Source of the DNA: Exiguobacterium sp. KRL4
Lineage (GTDB): Bacteria; Bacillota; Bacilli; Exiguobacteriales; Exiguobacteriaceae
NCBI RefSeq assembly: GCF_001870785.1
Contig: NZ_MOLV01000020.1
Coordinates: 1-64,000, forward strand
Length of the DNA stretch: 64,000 bases
Reading direction: 5' to 3'
The position numbers were made by a program, and so were the translations under genes. Of the stretch, positions 7,458 through 16,759 are shown one piece after another (positions within the stretch are counted from its first letter, which is position 1; every line of letters starts with the position of its first letter). The notes beneath the pieces are model-generated. The model had not been told where the DNA came from. It saw nothing but the letters and a program-made list of their open reading frames with translations, and made no database searches.

Positions 7458-10400
7458 TTAAGAACGGGTTGCTTGCACAAGTTGATTGATGCGAGAGCGG
7501 GCCTGTTGGAATTGTTCGAGCGGACTCGTCGTCGTCAAGCTGTGCCGTTCCATGTCGACTTGTTTTTGCAACGTGTCACGTAAGGCCTCATACATCACAT
7601 CAAGTAGATCGAGAACATGATGATGGGCGAGTTCACGTAGGCGTTGTTCCTCGGACTCCAAGTACGCTGTCGCATCCGGTTTCGTCAACTGAATCAAGGC
7701 CTCTTTGAGTTGTTCCTTTTCATTCCGTTCAAAAAAGACTTTGGTATTGCGGAAGTATTGTTTGACAGACTGATACGGCGTCGCGTCTTGGAATGGGCCT
7801 GTGAAAGGAATCGTCGGCATCGAAAGCGGTTCGAAAGGCGCTAATTGGAACGAAGGATTCAACTTCGTCGCATACGTTTCCTCTTCCTGGAACCGCTGCT
7901 CGATGGCGGATTTGATCCAACCGTCAATTCGGAAATGCGTCACCCGTAACTCTTGTTCAAAATCATATTTTAAGAAACCGAGTAATTCGAGTAAGGCTTC
8001 TTGTAGGGCATGCTGTTTCGTTGCATTCGCAAAGCGGATCGGGTGATAGGCTTCCTTGAAGAAATCAGGGAAACGGTAATAGATTCGCTGGTTGACATGA
8101 TGTAACAGTTCATGGATTTCAGCAAACAAGGCATGACGAAGCAAATCTGCGCGGCGGTCTAAGAAATGGGTCTCGATCGTATTTGCCAGGACATCAAGTT
8201 CGTCAAGTCGTGTTTCTTTTCGGGCGATGTTGAACTCCGTTTGCTCAATCAATTGCTGCAACCGATGAACGGTTTTTTCGGTCTCGTCGGACAATGCTTG
8301 TACGGCAAGTCCTTTGAGATCCTGTTCTAAAAATTGATGGAATGCGGATTCAAATGAAGTGAGCCCTGATTGATGATCGTGCCCCATCTGTTTTTCTGCC
8401 AACGCCTGTAGACTCGAGACACCAAACAATCGGGGAGCTCGAATACCAAACCGTTGTAATTCGGTCCCGACATAATGTAAGACATCCTGTTTTTCGGACT
8501 CGTTTTGTGCCAAATCAATGGCATTGACGATAAAGAACATCTTATCGAGCTCGAACGCATCCTTGACGCGTCCGAGTTGGATGAGAAATTCCCGATCGGC
8601 TCTTGCAAAGGCGTGATTAAAATACGTCACGAATAAAATCGCATCTGCATCCTTGATGTATTCAAAGGCAACATCCGTATGACGAGCATTGATCGAGTCG
8701 GCACCCGGTGTGTCGACTAATGTAATCCCGAGGCGCGTCAACGGACTATCAAAATACAAATCGATGACATCGACAAAACAACTGAGATGTTCTTTTGCGA
8801 CATAATCGGTGAATGCCTTCTGATCGACGGTTTGTGTCGTACCGATGAACGGATGGACTGACGGATAACCGGTTAAGAAGGCGCGTAAAATGGAAACGTC
8901 ACGTAGACGCTGTGCCGGTTGCGCCTGAATCCAAGTGACGGCCTCGGATAAGGACGTGATCGATGTATCGAAGACGCGGAGCGCGTCGTTTAATTCCTCG
9001 ACTAAGTTCTGTTCGGACTTAAACGTGATGATCGCCGTTCCGTGTGGATGATGCGAACTGACAGGATTGATCCGGTTGATCGATGCGGTCGTCGGGTTAG
9101 GGGAGACCGGTAACACCGCTTGTCCGAGCAAGGCATTACAAAAAGACGATTTCCCGGCACTGAATGCGCCGAATAATGCAATCGTAAAGGTACTCGAGGA
9201 GACACGTGTGAGTTTGTCTTTCAGATAGGTGACAGTCTCCTCAAAACCTGTCACACCCGATAGAATCGTTTGAATCTGTTCGATCTCTTCCAGTGAATAG
9301 GTCCGTTCTTGTTTCACTTTGTCCGACGCCGGTGCTTCAGCTGTGACGGCCACTTCCTGTTCCATATCGATCGGTGTGAACGGTACTAACGTTTGTTCTG
9401 CCTCGATTAATGCGTGTCGCCACGTCACCAGTTGGTGGTGGGCGGCATCTAATTGTGTACTTGTCGGAGTGTCCGCTTGTTCCAGATACGTCTTGAGCAT
9501 TTGACGGCTTTCGCGTGCAACAGTCAGCAGTTCACATTTCTGACGCAACGTGTCTTGTTTGTTCCGTAAATCCTGTAAGACGGTTCCGTCCATTTGTTCG
9601 AGTTCCATTCGAATGGCATCGCGCCACTGGTTGGTTTCTTTGACATACCACGCACTCGTATTGCTGACGACACGATTCGTAAACTGTAAAACGGACTCAC
9701 CCGTAATGGTGATGCCTTCTTGCAGGGCGTCTTCGATGACCCGTAATGGTGGGTCGAGCAGATAATGATCGATTGACATGGCGTGCTGATCAGATAGACA
9801 GCCGGCTTCAGACAAGGATTGTTTCATCAGTTTCCGGAGGTGTAAGGAGATTTCCGATGTCGCGACGGACTGATAGGCCCGTAATAGTTCGTCAGCGAGC
9901 TGCTGTTGAGTCGCCTGCGTTTTCTTTGTACTTCTGAAAAATCCGACCTTGAACGACGTTTGCCGTGATTCTAAAAAACGTGTCATCTTCTCACGAAGCT
10001 CAAAAGGCATCAATGTGGCATTGCGCAACAGGCTTTCGCGATGTTGCGAAAAGCGGCTGACCCATTGTTCCGGAGACATCAGACGGATTTGCTGTTCGAC
10101 TTGTAGCAGGTCAGAATATAAGGCCTCCTGATTTCGTTGATCTGCCGGTGTCAGGTGTTCCTGTACGGCTTGTTCCGCTTCTTCAATGCGCGTCTCGAGA
10201 TAAGCGACATGTTCAACATGTAACGCTTCTAACGTCGTAGCGGCGGATTGTAACAGTTTTGGTTGAACGTCCCGGATACTCTGTTCGACCAATTGTTTGA
10301 CGGTCGCAAATTCGTTCTCCGGATGTGCTATGTCTCGCAGACTAGTGAAGAAAATCCCTTTTGGTTCGACACCATGTGCCGCAAACGATTGAAAAACGGA

Positions 10401-11051
10401 ACGTTTGAAGTCTTCGAAGGACAGTTCAGTTGATTGATGTTTATCAATTTGATTGACAATCAGATACAATTCGGGAACCGAAGCAAGTAACTCACGTGTG
10501 ACCGTAAAGTTCAGCTCGGACTGGACATGATTATAATCCATGACATAAAAAATCAGATCTGCTAAGTGCAAGGCGGATTCTGTCGAGATGCGGTGAGCAT
10601 CATCCACAGAGTCGACGCCGGGTGTGTCCATTAAAAGGAGCCCGTTTGGCAAGGTAGAGCCTGCATGCGTGATGTCAATCCGCTCGACGGTTCCATCACG
10701 ACCTAATGTCTCGAGGTGTGGTAAATCAGCAGATGCCAGTTTAACAGAAGGGCGGTCATGAAAATGAACGATTGCCGCGTCTTGCTTACCCTGTTGTAGC
10801 GTCACGATGTTCGCACTTGTCGGAATCGGACTGGTCGGTAAAATCGATTCCCCCGTCAAGGCGTTGATCATACTCGATTTTCCAGCCGAAAAATGACCGG
10901 CAAAGGCAATCGTAAATTCACGTTTTAGCAATTTTGTTGAAAATTTATCTAATTTATCGAGTCGGAGTTGATCCGATGTAGGCTGAATAAGTGTTGTGAG
11001 AAGCGCGGTCGCTTCGATATGATTGGTTAACCGTTCTTCAAATGAGCGCAT
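7458..11051 (-). CDS. dynA: Tandem dynamin-like GTPase DynA
   Basis: DynA is a bacterial dynamin with two complete GTPase units in one chain. It tethers and fuses membranes and helps protect cells against membrane damage and phage in Bacillus. The 1197-residue product has the first P-loop AGHFSAGKSS at 51-60 with MDTPGVDS at 141-148, then a long helical stalk. A second P-loop, GAFSAGKSSFCNALLG, lies at 628-643 with VDTPGADS further on, followed by a second stalk. The length matches Bacillus DynA (about 1190). The start is ATG 11051, 9 bp after AAAGGGG; a TTG at 11075 lies before that site. It stands alone, transcribed toward lysR. Confidence 0.93.
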   Translation of the reverse strand: MRSFEERLTNHIEATALLTTLIQPTSDQLRLDKLDKFSTKLLKREFTIAFAGHFSAGKSSMINALTGESILPTSPIPTSANIVTLQQGKQDAAIVHFHDRPSVKLASADLPHLETLGRDGTVERIDITHAGSTLPNGLLLMDTPGVDSVDDAHRISTESALHLADLIFYVMDYNHVQSELNFTVTRELLASVPELYLIVNQIDKHQSTELSFEDFKRSVFQSFAAHGVEPKGIFFTSLRDIAHPENEFATVKQLVEQSIRDVQPKLLQSAATTLEALHVEHVAYLETRIEEAEQAVQEHLTPADQRNQEALYSDLLQVEQQIRLMSPEQWVSRFSQHRESLLRNATLMPFELREKMTRFLESRQTSFKVGFFRSTKKTQATQQQLADELLRAYQSVATSEISLHLRKLMKQSLSEAGCLSDQHAMSIDHYLLDPPLRVIEDALQEGITITGESVLQFTNRVVSNTSAWYVKETNQWRDAIRMELEQMDGTVLQDLRNKQDTLRQKCELLTVARESRQMLKTYLEQADTPTSTQLDAAHHQLVTWRHALIEAEQTLVPFTPIDMEQEVAVTAEAPASDKVKQERTYSLEEIEQIQTILSGVTGFEETVTYLKDKLTRVSSSTFTIALFGAFSAGKSSFCNALLGQAVLPVSPNPTTASINRINPVSSHHPHGTAIITFKSEQNLVEELNDALRVFDTSITSLSEAVTWIQAQPAQRLRDVSILRAFLTGYPSVHPFIGTTQTVDQKAFTDYVAKEHLSCFVDVIDLYFDSPLTRLGITLVDTPGADSINARHTDVAFEYIKDADAILFVTYFNHAFARADREFLIQLGRVKDAFELDKMFFIVNAIDLAQNESEKQDVLHYVGTELQRFGIRAPRLFGVSSLQALAEKQMGHDHQSGLTSFESAFHQFLEQDLKGLAVQALSDETEKTVHRLQQLIEQTEFNIARKETRLDELDVLANTIETHFLDRRADLLRHALFAEIHELLHHVNQRIYYRFPDFFKEAYHPIRFANATKQHALQEALLELLGFLKYDFEQELRVTHFRIDGWIKSAIEQRFQEEETYATKLNPSFQLAPFEPLSMPTIPFTGPFQDATPYQSVKQYFRNTKVFFERNEKEQLKEALIQLTKPDATAYLESEEQRLRELAHHHVLDLLDVMYEALRDTLQKQVDMERHSLTTTSPLEQFQQARSRINQLVQATRS

Positions 11052-11208
11052 GCCAATGAAACCCCTTTCTAACAATCCTGTTTCAGTGTAGCACGCTTAT
11101 TTTAGTCCCGTCATCTGTTCATCGGCAAGTTCTCATCTTGGATTAGCATAGACGCATCCAGACTGACGAAATTTCAAAAATGGTTTATGATGAAAAAAGG
11201 AAAACGAT

Positions 11209-11385
11209 ATGAAAAAGCCGTTGATGGAAGCGGTCTGTATTACATACGATTCAAAAAACGGCTTGACTTCTCAGAGACGAGAAATCAAACCGTTGCAGTC
11301 AAATGGAGATTTGTGGCCGGTCAGCCAGTTGTTTCCGGAACAATCATCTCGGACTCATCCGGACGCTTTTCCGTTGTTTGCATAA
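11209..11385 (+). CDS. Possible small protein, WYL-like fragment (58 residues)
   Basis: An ATG at 11209 with AAAAAGG upstream opens a 58-codon frame whose 3' end overlaps the convergent SDR gene by 65 bp. The first half (ITYDSKNGLTSQRREIKPL) resembles the start of WYL-type domains, which bind nucleotides or nucleic acid in regulators, but the rest of the fold is missing. Codon use looks protein-like up to the overlap. It could be a truncated WYL-like gene, a real small protein, or a chance frame. I rate it below even odds. Confidence 0.4.
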   Translation: MKKPLMEAVCITYDSKNGLTSQRREIKPLQSNGDLWPVSQLFPEQSSRTHPDAFPLFA

Positions 11386-12772
11386 GGCGGAGCAAATGCA
11401 ATTTAAACAGATACATGACAAGTAAATGGATATTGGCTTGGGTCGATTTATAAATCATCCACGGCAACGCAGGAACATATTCATGGATGGCAATCAGACA
11501 TTCTTGTGAACCCGGTATTTGTCGAAACTCGATCCGTCCTTTACTGTCCTCTTGCACTTGCGCAAATAGTCCGCCGGTGATCCGGTACGTGGCTTGTTGC
11601 GCATCTTGGAACGGTTCTTTTGTTAATTCCAGTAACGGTGAATCAATAAAAGGAACATGAATCTGAACGAGCGTCTCATCGGCTACATGTGAAGTCAGGA
11701 AAGGTTTGGCGAATGCAGACAACCAGGCGACGTAATCATCGGCTGCCCAGTTTGCATCTCTACCTTCTGGAAGACGAACGCGTTGAACGGATCTTACATC
11801 GAGTGACGTCGGCTTCTTCGAAGCATGACCCGACCCTTTTTTCTGCTGTTTTTCTTCCTGTTCTTCTTTGATCGCCATTCGAACCGATTCCTCAAAGGTG
11901 ATTTTTCCGTCACTGATACCATCAACCATCTTATCCGGATCAGCGACCATCTCATGAATCATACTCTCGACGAGCGGATATACGGTTTCCTTCGGTTCAC
12001 CTGACACTAACGTGACCCAGAGACGGGACAGATTAACCGTCATCAACGGCAAATCAAATGTGGGTTGTTTTTTACCCATGACTTCCGCAGTTTTTAAAAT
12101 CATTTCTTTATATGTCATCGATTCCGGTCCACCGACATCGATGGCCCGATTTTTCAGATCTTCCCGTCCGACGCTTGCTCCTAGAGCATGAATGACATCA
12201 GGTAAGGCGATTGGATGAGTCTGATTCCGAGTCCATTCCGGAAGCAGCATCACAGGAAGGCGTTTGACGAGTTTCGATAAAATCGGGAAAGAAGACCCTT
12301 TTGGACCGACAATCAAGGCAGCCCGGATCGTCGTCACGGGCGTCCCGTAAGCACCAAGGACCCGTTCTACTTCTAAACGGCTTTTCAAGTGACGGGATAA
12401 ATCTTCTGTTTCATCGGGAATGATGCCGCTTAAGTAAACGATTTGTTGAATATCATTTTCTTTTGCCGCTCGGGCATAGTTATCGGCTAAAATTAAATCC
12501 ATGTCTTCAAATGAGCCTTGTGTCAATTTAGCGGACGGCATCATCGAATGGACCAAATAAATCGCGATATCGGCGCCCTTTAAGCCGTCAATCGTATCGT
12601 TGAGCGAAAATAAGTCACACGAACGCCACTCGACATGTGTCTCATCTTCCTTGTCATCACCGTTTCGCGATAAAGCAATCACATCATATTTTTTCTTTAA
12701 CTCGTTTAAGAGATTGTGTCCGATATATCCCGTTGCACCAGCGAGCGCAAGTCGTTTACGTGTTTGAGTCAT
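11321..12772 (-). CDS. Atypical short-chain dehydrogenase/NmrA-like protein with C-terminal extension
   Basis: The 483-residue protein starts with the NAD(P)-binding ALAGATGYIGHNLLNELKK motif near residue 10, followed by IYLVHSMM and QIVYLSGIIP blocks of extended/atypical SDRs. After about residue 300 a charged linker (KEEQEEKQQKKG) leads to a roughly 150-residue C-terminal domain. The whole resembles YwnB/NDUFA9-like proteins carrying a DUF2867-type tail. The substrate is unknown. I chose ATG 12772, which follows AAGGGGG by 7 bp; an ATG at 12829 with AAGGG is possible. Its 3' end overlaps the small frame on the other strand. Confidence 0.8.
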   Translation of the reverse strand: MTQTRKRLALAGATGYIGHNLLNELKKKYDVIALSRNGDDKEDETHVEWRSCDLFSLNDTIDGLKGADIAIYLVHSMMPSAKLTQGSFEDMDLILADNYARAAKENDIQQIVYLSGIIPDETEDLSRHLKSRLEVERVLGAYGTPVTTIRAALIVGPKGSSFPILSKLVKRLPVMLLPEWTRNQTHPIALPDVIHALGASVGREDLKNRAIDVGGPESMTYKEMILKTAEVMGKKQPTFDLPLMTVNLSRLWVTLVSGEPKETVYPLVESMIHEMVADPDKMVDGISDGKITFEESVRMAIKEEQEEKQQKKGSGHASKKPTSLDVRSVQRVRLPEGRDANWAADDYVAWLSAFAKPFLTSHVADETLVQIHVPFIDSPLLELTKEPFQDAQQATYRITGGLFAQVQEDSKGRIEFRQIPGSQECLIAIHEYVPALPWMIYKSTQANIHLLVMYLFKLHLLRLMQTTEKRPDESEMIVPETTG

Positions 12773-12965
12773 CTGTTTTCCCCCTTGATTAGCACTACTT
12801 GATGAATTTACCCGAATCATTCCGTTCATAATCCCTTCCAATGTGTTTTAAAGAAATAACAGGCTTCATGAGTGCAAAACAGGGAAAAGGAAAAAGGGAG
12901 CGAATCAAGAAGGCAGCAGCAGGGAAATCTGCACATTTACTTTTAGTTTAGGGAGAGGGACGAAG

Positions 12966-13349
12966 ATGAATGGAGTCTGTTTCTTAGATGAACAACATCA
13001 TAAACGGTATCAAATGTTTTTAAGACGGTTGAGTACACGCAATCGGGTGAAACATCCGTTTCAAGCCATCTTGTTTTTAGCGACCGGCAATCTACAACTG
13101 TTGCAATTATTCAGTGACTATTTTTTTCCGGAGTCAGGTGAGTTTTTTTACCAAGAATTGTTGGCTGAACCGATTGATAATCAAGTAATTGAAGTGGAAC
13201 GTCAACTACTCGTCCAGCTGTATAATGGACGGACGACTTTGACGATCATCGAAGTCATCGACCAATTGGATGCAAGAGAATTGAAATTGGCACTCGGAGC
13301 AATTCAGATCCGATCATTTGGGGCAGATGAAGTAACTATTCATCACTGA
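12966..13349 (+). CDS. Hypothetical protein, 127 residues
   Basis: I do not recognise this family with confidence. The N-terminus (VCFLDEQHHKRYQMFL) loosely recalls small Firmicutes proteins such as the DUF6075/DUF2538 type. The body is helical with a hydrophobic centre (ILFLATGNLQLLQLF) and no membrane segment or metal motif. The start is ATG 12966 with GGGAGAGGGACGAAG upstream. A strong terminator follows, so it is a single-gene unit. Confidence 0.75.
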   Translation: MNGVCFLDEQHHKRYQMFLRRLSTRNRVKHPFQAILFLATGNLQLLQLFSDYFFPESGEFFYQELLAEPIDNQVIEVERQLLVQLYNGRTTLTIIEVIDQLDARELKLALGAIQIRSFGADEVTIHH

Positions 13350-13369
13350 AAAATCAAGTGACCCATGCC

Positions 13370-13404
13370 AAAAGAGAGTGAATCCCCGATTCACTCTCTT
13401 TTTT
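13370..13404 (+). terminator. Rho-independent terminator
   Basis: A near-perfect 15-bp stem (13370-13384 with 13388-13402) with a CCC loop runs into a T tract. Confidence 0.9.
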
Positions 13405-13637
13405 GTGGGAAATCATCTGTTCGACGTATCGATCGACAAAGTTAAAAATAAAAAAAGAATCATAAAAAGATGTTTGTGACATAAGTTTATTATCATAAAA
13501 CGGTATCCGAATAAAAGCTAAGCTTGTTTATTAAGATTTGATTGAATGGGACGGGCGCTGGAAATAAGATGTAAGTAACAGGAAATGTGTGACTAACGGG
13601 ACCCGGATCGCCACTGAAACGTGAGAGGAGTGGACGT

Positions 13638-14996
13638 ATGCAACTCAAGCAATCGATTTATTTTCATTCGCCGATTTTCATTCAAAACATCCTAACAACG
13701 ATTTACGGTCGGGTATTGTTTCAAGAACGGTACGGACCGGTTTATCAAAAACGATTTCAAGAATTAAAAGAAAAAGAGCGGTTCCGTGTCCATGCTCAAA
13801 ATGAACAATTGACGCGATTGAATCAATTTTTAGCATTTTGTCAGGCCTACAGTCCTTATTATCAAGAACTTTTTAAAAACCATCAGATTTCCTTACCTTT
13901 ACAGCAACTCGAGGAATTAAAAATGATTCCGATTTTGAGTAAGGAACTTTTGCGGACACGCAATGCAGACATCCATGCCAAAATTCGGGCTCCGATTCTC
14001 GGGAAAACAGGCGGGACGACGGGGAAGTCGATTCAAGTCCACTACACAAAAGAAGACATGCAGATCCGGATGGCCCATCTCGACTATTTCAAATGGACGC
14101 ATGGGGTTGAACGCGGTATGCGTCGTGCGAGTTTTACGGGACAGATGCTCGCGGCGGCGACTCAAAAATCACCGGTATATTGGCGGATGAACAAAACAAT
14201 CAATCAGATGTTGTTTACGATAAAAAATATCAACCCGCAGACGGCCGCTCTGTACATCGAACAATTAAACCGGTTTAATCCGGAGTCGATTGATGGTCTA
14301 CCCTCCGGCATGATTGAAGTCGCTCGTCATGCCAAAAAATACGGAATTCTCTGTACTTGCAGACCAAAAGCCATTTTTCCGACGGCTGAGATGATGACAT
14401 CGGAAGAACGGCGCTTGATCGAAGAAGTGTTTCACGCACCGATTTTTGATCAGTATGCCTCTTCTGAAGGGGCTCCCATCGTCGCCGAATGCCGCTATGG
14501 GAAAAAGCATTTGCATTATGAAATGGGGATCATCGAGGTGGAAGAAGATGGTCAGATTCTCGTGACCAGTTTTGATACGCACGGGACCCCCCTTGTCCGG
14601 TATCGGGTCGGAGACCGAATGACGTTAAGTGAAGAGACGTGTCAATGTGGACATGCCGGGCCGATTATTGCGTCCATTGATGGACGGGGACGTAGCTTTA
14701 TCCAGCTCAAAGATGGACATCGTATTTTTGAAGGCGAGCTCGCTGGTATCGTCCGTGCTTTTCCGAATTGTATTGAGCGTGTCCAGTATATTCAAGCGGA
14801 TGAAGAAGAAATCGTCATGCTGTACGTACCGGACGAACGATTTTTTAGAGAAGAACATGAAAAAGAACTTTATTTTGTCTTGGAACGTTTGTTTGGCGGG
14901 CAAATGGAAGTTTTGTTACGAGCCGTTCCGGAAATTCCGAAAGAGATCAGCGGCAAGACATTGTTGATCAAACAATTGTTGCCGGAGACACCGTAA
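13638..14996 (+). CDS. CapK/PaaK-like adenylate-forming enzyme
   Basis: The 452-residue protein belongs to the phenylacetate-CoA ligase/CapK branch of adenylate-forming enzymes. Seen: the Ser/Thr/Gly-rich phosphate loop KTGGTTGKSIQVHYT near residue 135, YASSEGAP near 280, the TPLVRYRVGDRM core near 320, and a C-terminal domain with a likely catalytic Lys in EIPKEISGKTLLIKQ. In capsule or cell-envelope clusters such proteins activate small carboxylic acids. No glycosyltransferases or polysaccharide genes are nearby, so the substrate is open. A partial second copy of its 3' end lies at 15119-15285. The start is ATG 13638 after GAGAGGAG. The 288 bp before it hold one terminator and AT-rich sequence with no clear promoter. 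Confidence 0.85.
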   Translation: MQLKQSIYFHSPIFIQNILTTIYGRVLFQERYGPVYQKRFQELKEKERFRVHAQNEQLTRLNQFLAFCQAYSPYYQELFKNHQISLPLQQLEELKMIPILSKELLRTRNADIHAKIRAPILGKTGGTTGKSIQVHYTKEDMQIRMAHLDYFKWTHGVERGMRRASFTGQMLAAATQKSPVYWRMNKTINQMLFTIKNINPQTAALYIEQLNRFNPESIDGLPSGMIEVARHAKKYGILCTCRPKAIFPTAEMMTSEERRLIEEVFHAPIFDQYASSEGAPIVAECRYGKKHLHYEMGIIEVEEDGQILVTSFDTHGTPLVRYRVGDRMTLSEETCQCGHAGPIIASIDGRGRSFIQLKDGHRIFEGELAGIVRAFPNCIERVQYIQADEEEIVMLYVPDERFFREEHEKELYFVLERLFGGQMEVLLRAVPEIPKEISGKTLLIKQLLPETP

Positions 14997-15025
14997 TGAA
15001 AATAAACATGGGAAAAAGGTGGATT

Positions 15026-15057
15026 ATCCCTTATTTCAAAGGGATTTTCTGTTTTTT
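15026..15057 (+). terminator. Weak terminator after the CapK-like gene
   Basis: A 7-bp stem (15026-15032 with 15039-15045) is followed by a T-rich stretch ending in seven T residues. Confidence 0.55.
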
Positions 15058-15077
15058 TAGTAAGCTGTAAAAAAGAG

Positions 15078-15118
15078 CTGACACTCCCACCACTAAAGTA
15101 GTGGTAGTGTCAGGTTTT
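15078..15118 (+). repeat. Bulged hairpin at a deletion junction
   Basis: CTGACACT pairs with AGTGTCAG and ACCACTA with TAGTGGT, with CCC bulged out and an AAG loop (15078-15113). TTTTT follows. The aligned part of the broken CapK paralogue starts right after the T run. It could be a terminator, or the scar of an IS200/IS605-type hairpin end; neither is proven. Confidence 0.55.
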
Positions 15119-15285
15119 TGTACATTCCGGATTGGACACGGTTTTCGTCGGAACACGAGCAGCAACTTTATCGTTTTTTGAAAACCTTATTGGGTACGGA
15201 GATGCAGGTGTCGCTTCGGGCAGTTCAAGAAATTCCGCGTGAAGTCAGCGGCAAAACGTTACTCGTCAAACAAATGATGGCCTAA
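15119..15285 (+). pseudogene. 3' remnant of a second CapK-like gene
   Basis: Translated from 15121, the 54 codons to TAA at 15283-15285 align along their whole length with the last residues of the CapK-like protein upstream. Shared segments include YIPD/YVPD, LRAV.EIP and the matched ends VSGKTLLVKQ and ISGKTLLIKQ. There is no start codon or ribosome site and the rest of the gene is absent. The natural terminator is still in place after it. This is the tail of a tandem paralogue lost by deletion. Confidence 0.9.
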
Positions 15286-15286
15286 A

Positions 15287-15319
15287 AGGCGGATCTTTTC
15301 GAAGATCTGTCTTTTTTTG
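15287..15319 (+). terminator. Rho-independent terminator of the lost paralogue
   Basis: An 11-bp stem with two G-U pairs and a TTCG tetraloop (15287-15312) is followed by seven T residues. It is well conserved although the gene before it is gone. Confidence 0.85.
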
Positions 15320-15400
15320 TCGGTTCCTTGATTCAGCTCAATGGAAATAGATGACAATCTCTTGTAAAATGGGAATCATTAGTGGAATAGGAGAGGAGAC

Positions 15401-16132
15401 ATGAAACTAGGCCCTAGCATTTTGATTCTCGGGACGATGCACTTAGATCGTCCGGACAACGGTGATCTGTTGCATCCGGCGCAGATTGCAGTGTCGGATG
15501 CAGACCGTCAACAGCAAATCCAGACACTGATCGACGTGCTGTTGACGTTTCGACCGACGAAAGTAGCGCTCGAGACGACGTCTGACCGACAAGCACAACT
15601 CGATCAAGACTATGCCGCCTATCAAGAAGGTGCTTTTGAACTGACGGCCGATGAGCGGCATCAAATCGGGTTCCAGTTGGCCTGTCAAGCGAAGTTGCCA
15701 CAGGTAGACGGCGTCGATTGGAATCAATCGATTGAGGGAGTGCCAAACCTTAGTCAACTGGAACTGGAAGAACCGGTTGGATTTCATCAGATCATCTCGC
15801 GGGAAACCGTTCGGATGAAACAACTGGATCAAGACATCATGGGGCTCGATTTTTTGACCTTCTTTCAGAAAATCAATCAACCAGACACGACACGGGGTAT
15901 GCATCAGACCTATTTGGAACTCGCGCGTCTCGGGGAGACGGGCATGCAGTGGGTTGCCCGGTATTGGTATGTCCGGAATCTGACGATCTTTAAGAACATC
16001 CTCGCACTCGTCGAATCATCGGACGAACGGATTATCGTGATTTACGGATTGGCCCATGTGCATCTACTGCAACAATTATTAACAGACAGCGGTCTGGTCG
16101 AAGTGACGACACTCGACGACCTGACACGATAA
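15401..16132 (+). CDS. DUF5694-family protein (TIKI/EreA-like superfamily)
   Basis: The 243-residue protein begins with ILILGTMHLDRP, followed by VALETTS, DERHQIGFQLA and VDGVDW, and ends with VIYGLAHVHLL. These spaced His/Glu motifs (GTMH, ALE, GLAHVH) are those of the DUF5694 group in the EreA/TIKI/TraB superfamily, whose members include hydrolases and metalloproteases. The exact activity is unknown. The start is ATG 15401 with GGAGAGGAG. The VOC gene begins 12 bp downstream, so the two form an operon. Confidence 0.75.
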   Translation: MKLGPSILILGTMHLDRPDNGDLLHPAQIAVSDADRQQQIQTLIDVLLTFRPTKVALETTSDRQAQLDQDYAAYQEGAFELTADERHQIGFQLACQAKLPQVDGVDWNQSIEGVPNLSQLELEEPVGFHQIISRETVRMKQLDQDIMGLDFLTFFQKINQPDTTRGMHQTYLELARLGETGMQWVARYWYVRNLTIFKNILALVESSDERIIVIYGLAHVHLLQQLLTDSGLVEVTTLDDLTR

Positions 16133-16144
16133 GGAGAGAAGTCA

Positions 16145-16759
16145 ATGTTATTTCATTACCATCTGTGGACGCCGTTGGTCGAAGAGACGGAACGGTTTTA
16201 TCAAAAGCTTGGTTTTCGCGTGACGCAACGAATTGGAAAACAGGACGGAACGTTCACGTCGTTTGACCCGCCACTTGACTGGGACGATTTCCGTCATGAA
16301 AAGATTCTGTTTCGGATCATTGAGATGAAACGGGGAGCAATCAACATTACGTTTGGGTACGGAAAAAAAGTCGCCTTCGACCACATCGGCTTTTGGATGA
16401 CAAAAGCCGAGCGGCTGGCGACACTTCAACGGGCGGAAACGTTGGGGTGGACGGTCCAGGCGAACGAACGCCGGACGTTTATTCAGACGCCTTACGGCTT
16501 TCGGATTGAATTGCAGACGCATCTGGATGCGATCGAATCACGATCGGGGGATCAACTTCTGCAGCTCGAGATTGCGACACCAAAATCAGGTCTTGCAGCG
16601 ATGTTACACCAGTTACTCGAGCGACCGGTTCCGGAAATCACGACGTCAGCAGCCGAGCAAACACGTTTGGTTGACGTGACGTTTTCCGGTGAGCATGCAA
16701 GACACGAGCAGGATCCAAACGGTCTGGAAGTGCGGACGGTGAGTCGGGTGCAGCGTTAA
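16145..16759 (+). CDS. VOC-superfamily (glyoxalase/bleomycin resistance-like) protein
   Basis: A 204-residue protein of two beta-alpha-beta-beta-beta repeats. Seen: FHYHLWTPLVEETERFYQKL at the N-terminus, a central FDHIGFWM, and TPYGFRIELQTH. Members bind metals or small ligands in glyoxalase, dioxygenase and antibiotic-sequestering proteins. Function here is unassigned. The start is ATG 16145 with AAGGAGAG upstream. Its 3' end overlaps the convergent dehydrogenase gene by 4 bp. Confidence 0.82.
   Translation: MLFHYHLWTPLVEETERFYQKLGFRVTQRIGKQDGTFTSFDPPLDWDDFRHEKILFRIIEMKRGAINITFGYGKKVAFDHIGFWMTKAERLATLQRAETLGWTVQANERRTFIQTPYGFRIELQTHLDAIESRSGDQLLQLEIATPKSGLAAMLHQLLERPVPEITTSAAEQTRLVDVTFSGEHARHEQDPNGLEVRTVSRVQR

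Noticed and set aside
7458-11051. Several 60-90 codon frames on the strand opposite dynA
   Set aside because: They are mirror frames inside a strongly coding gene without ribosome sites.
12840-12950. A 36-codon basic frame before the 12966 gene
   Set aside because: No ribosome site and no match to any pattern; likely chance.
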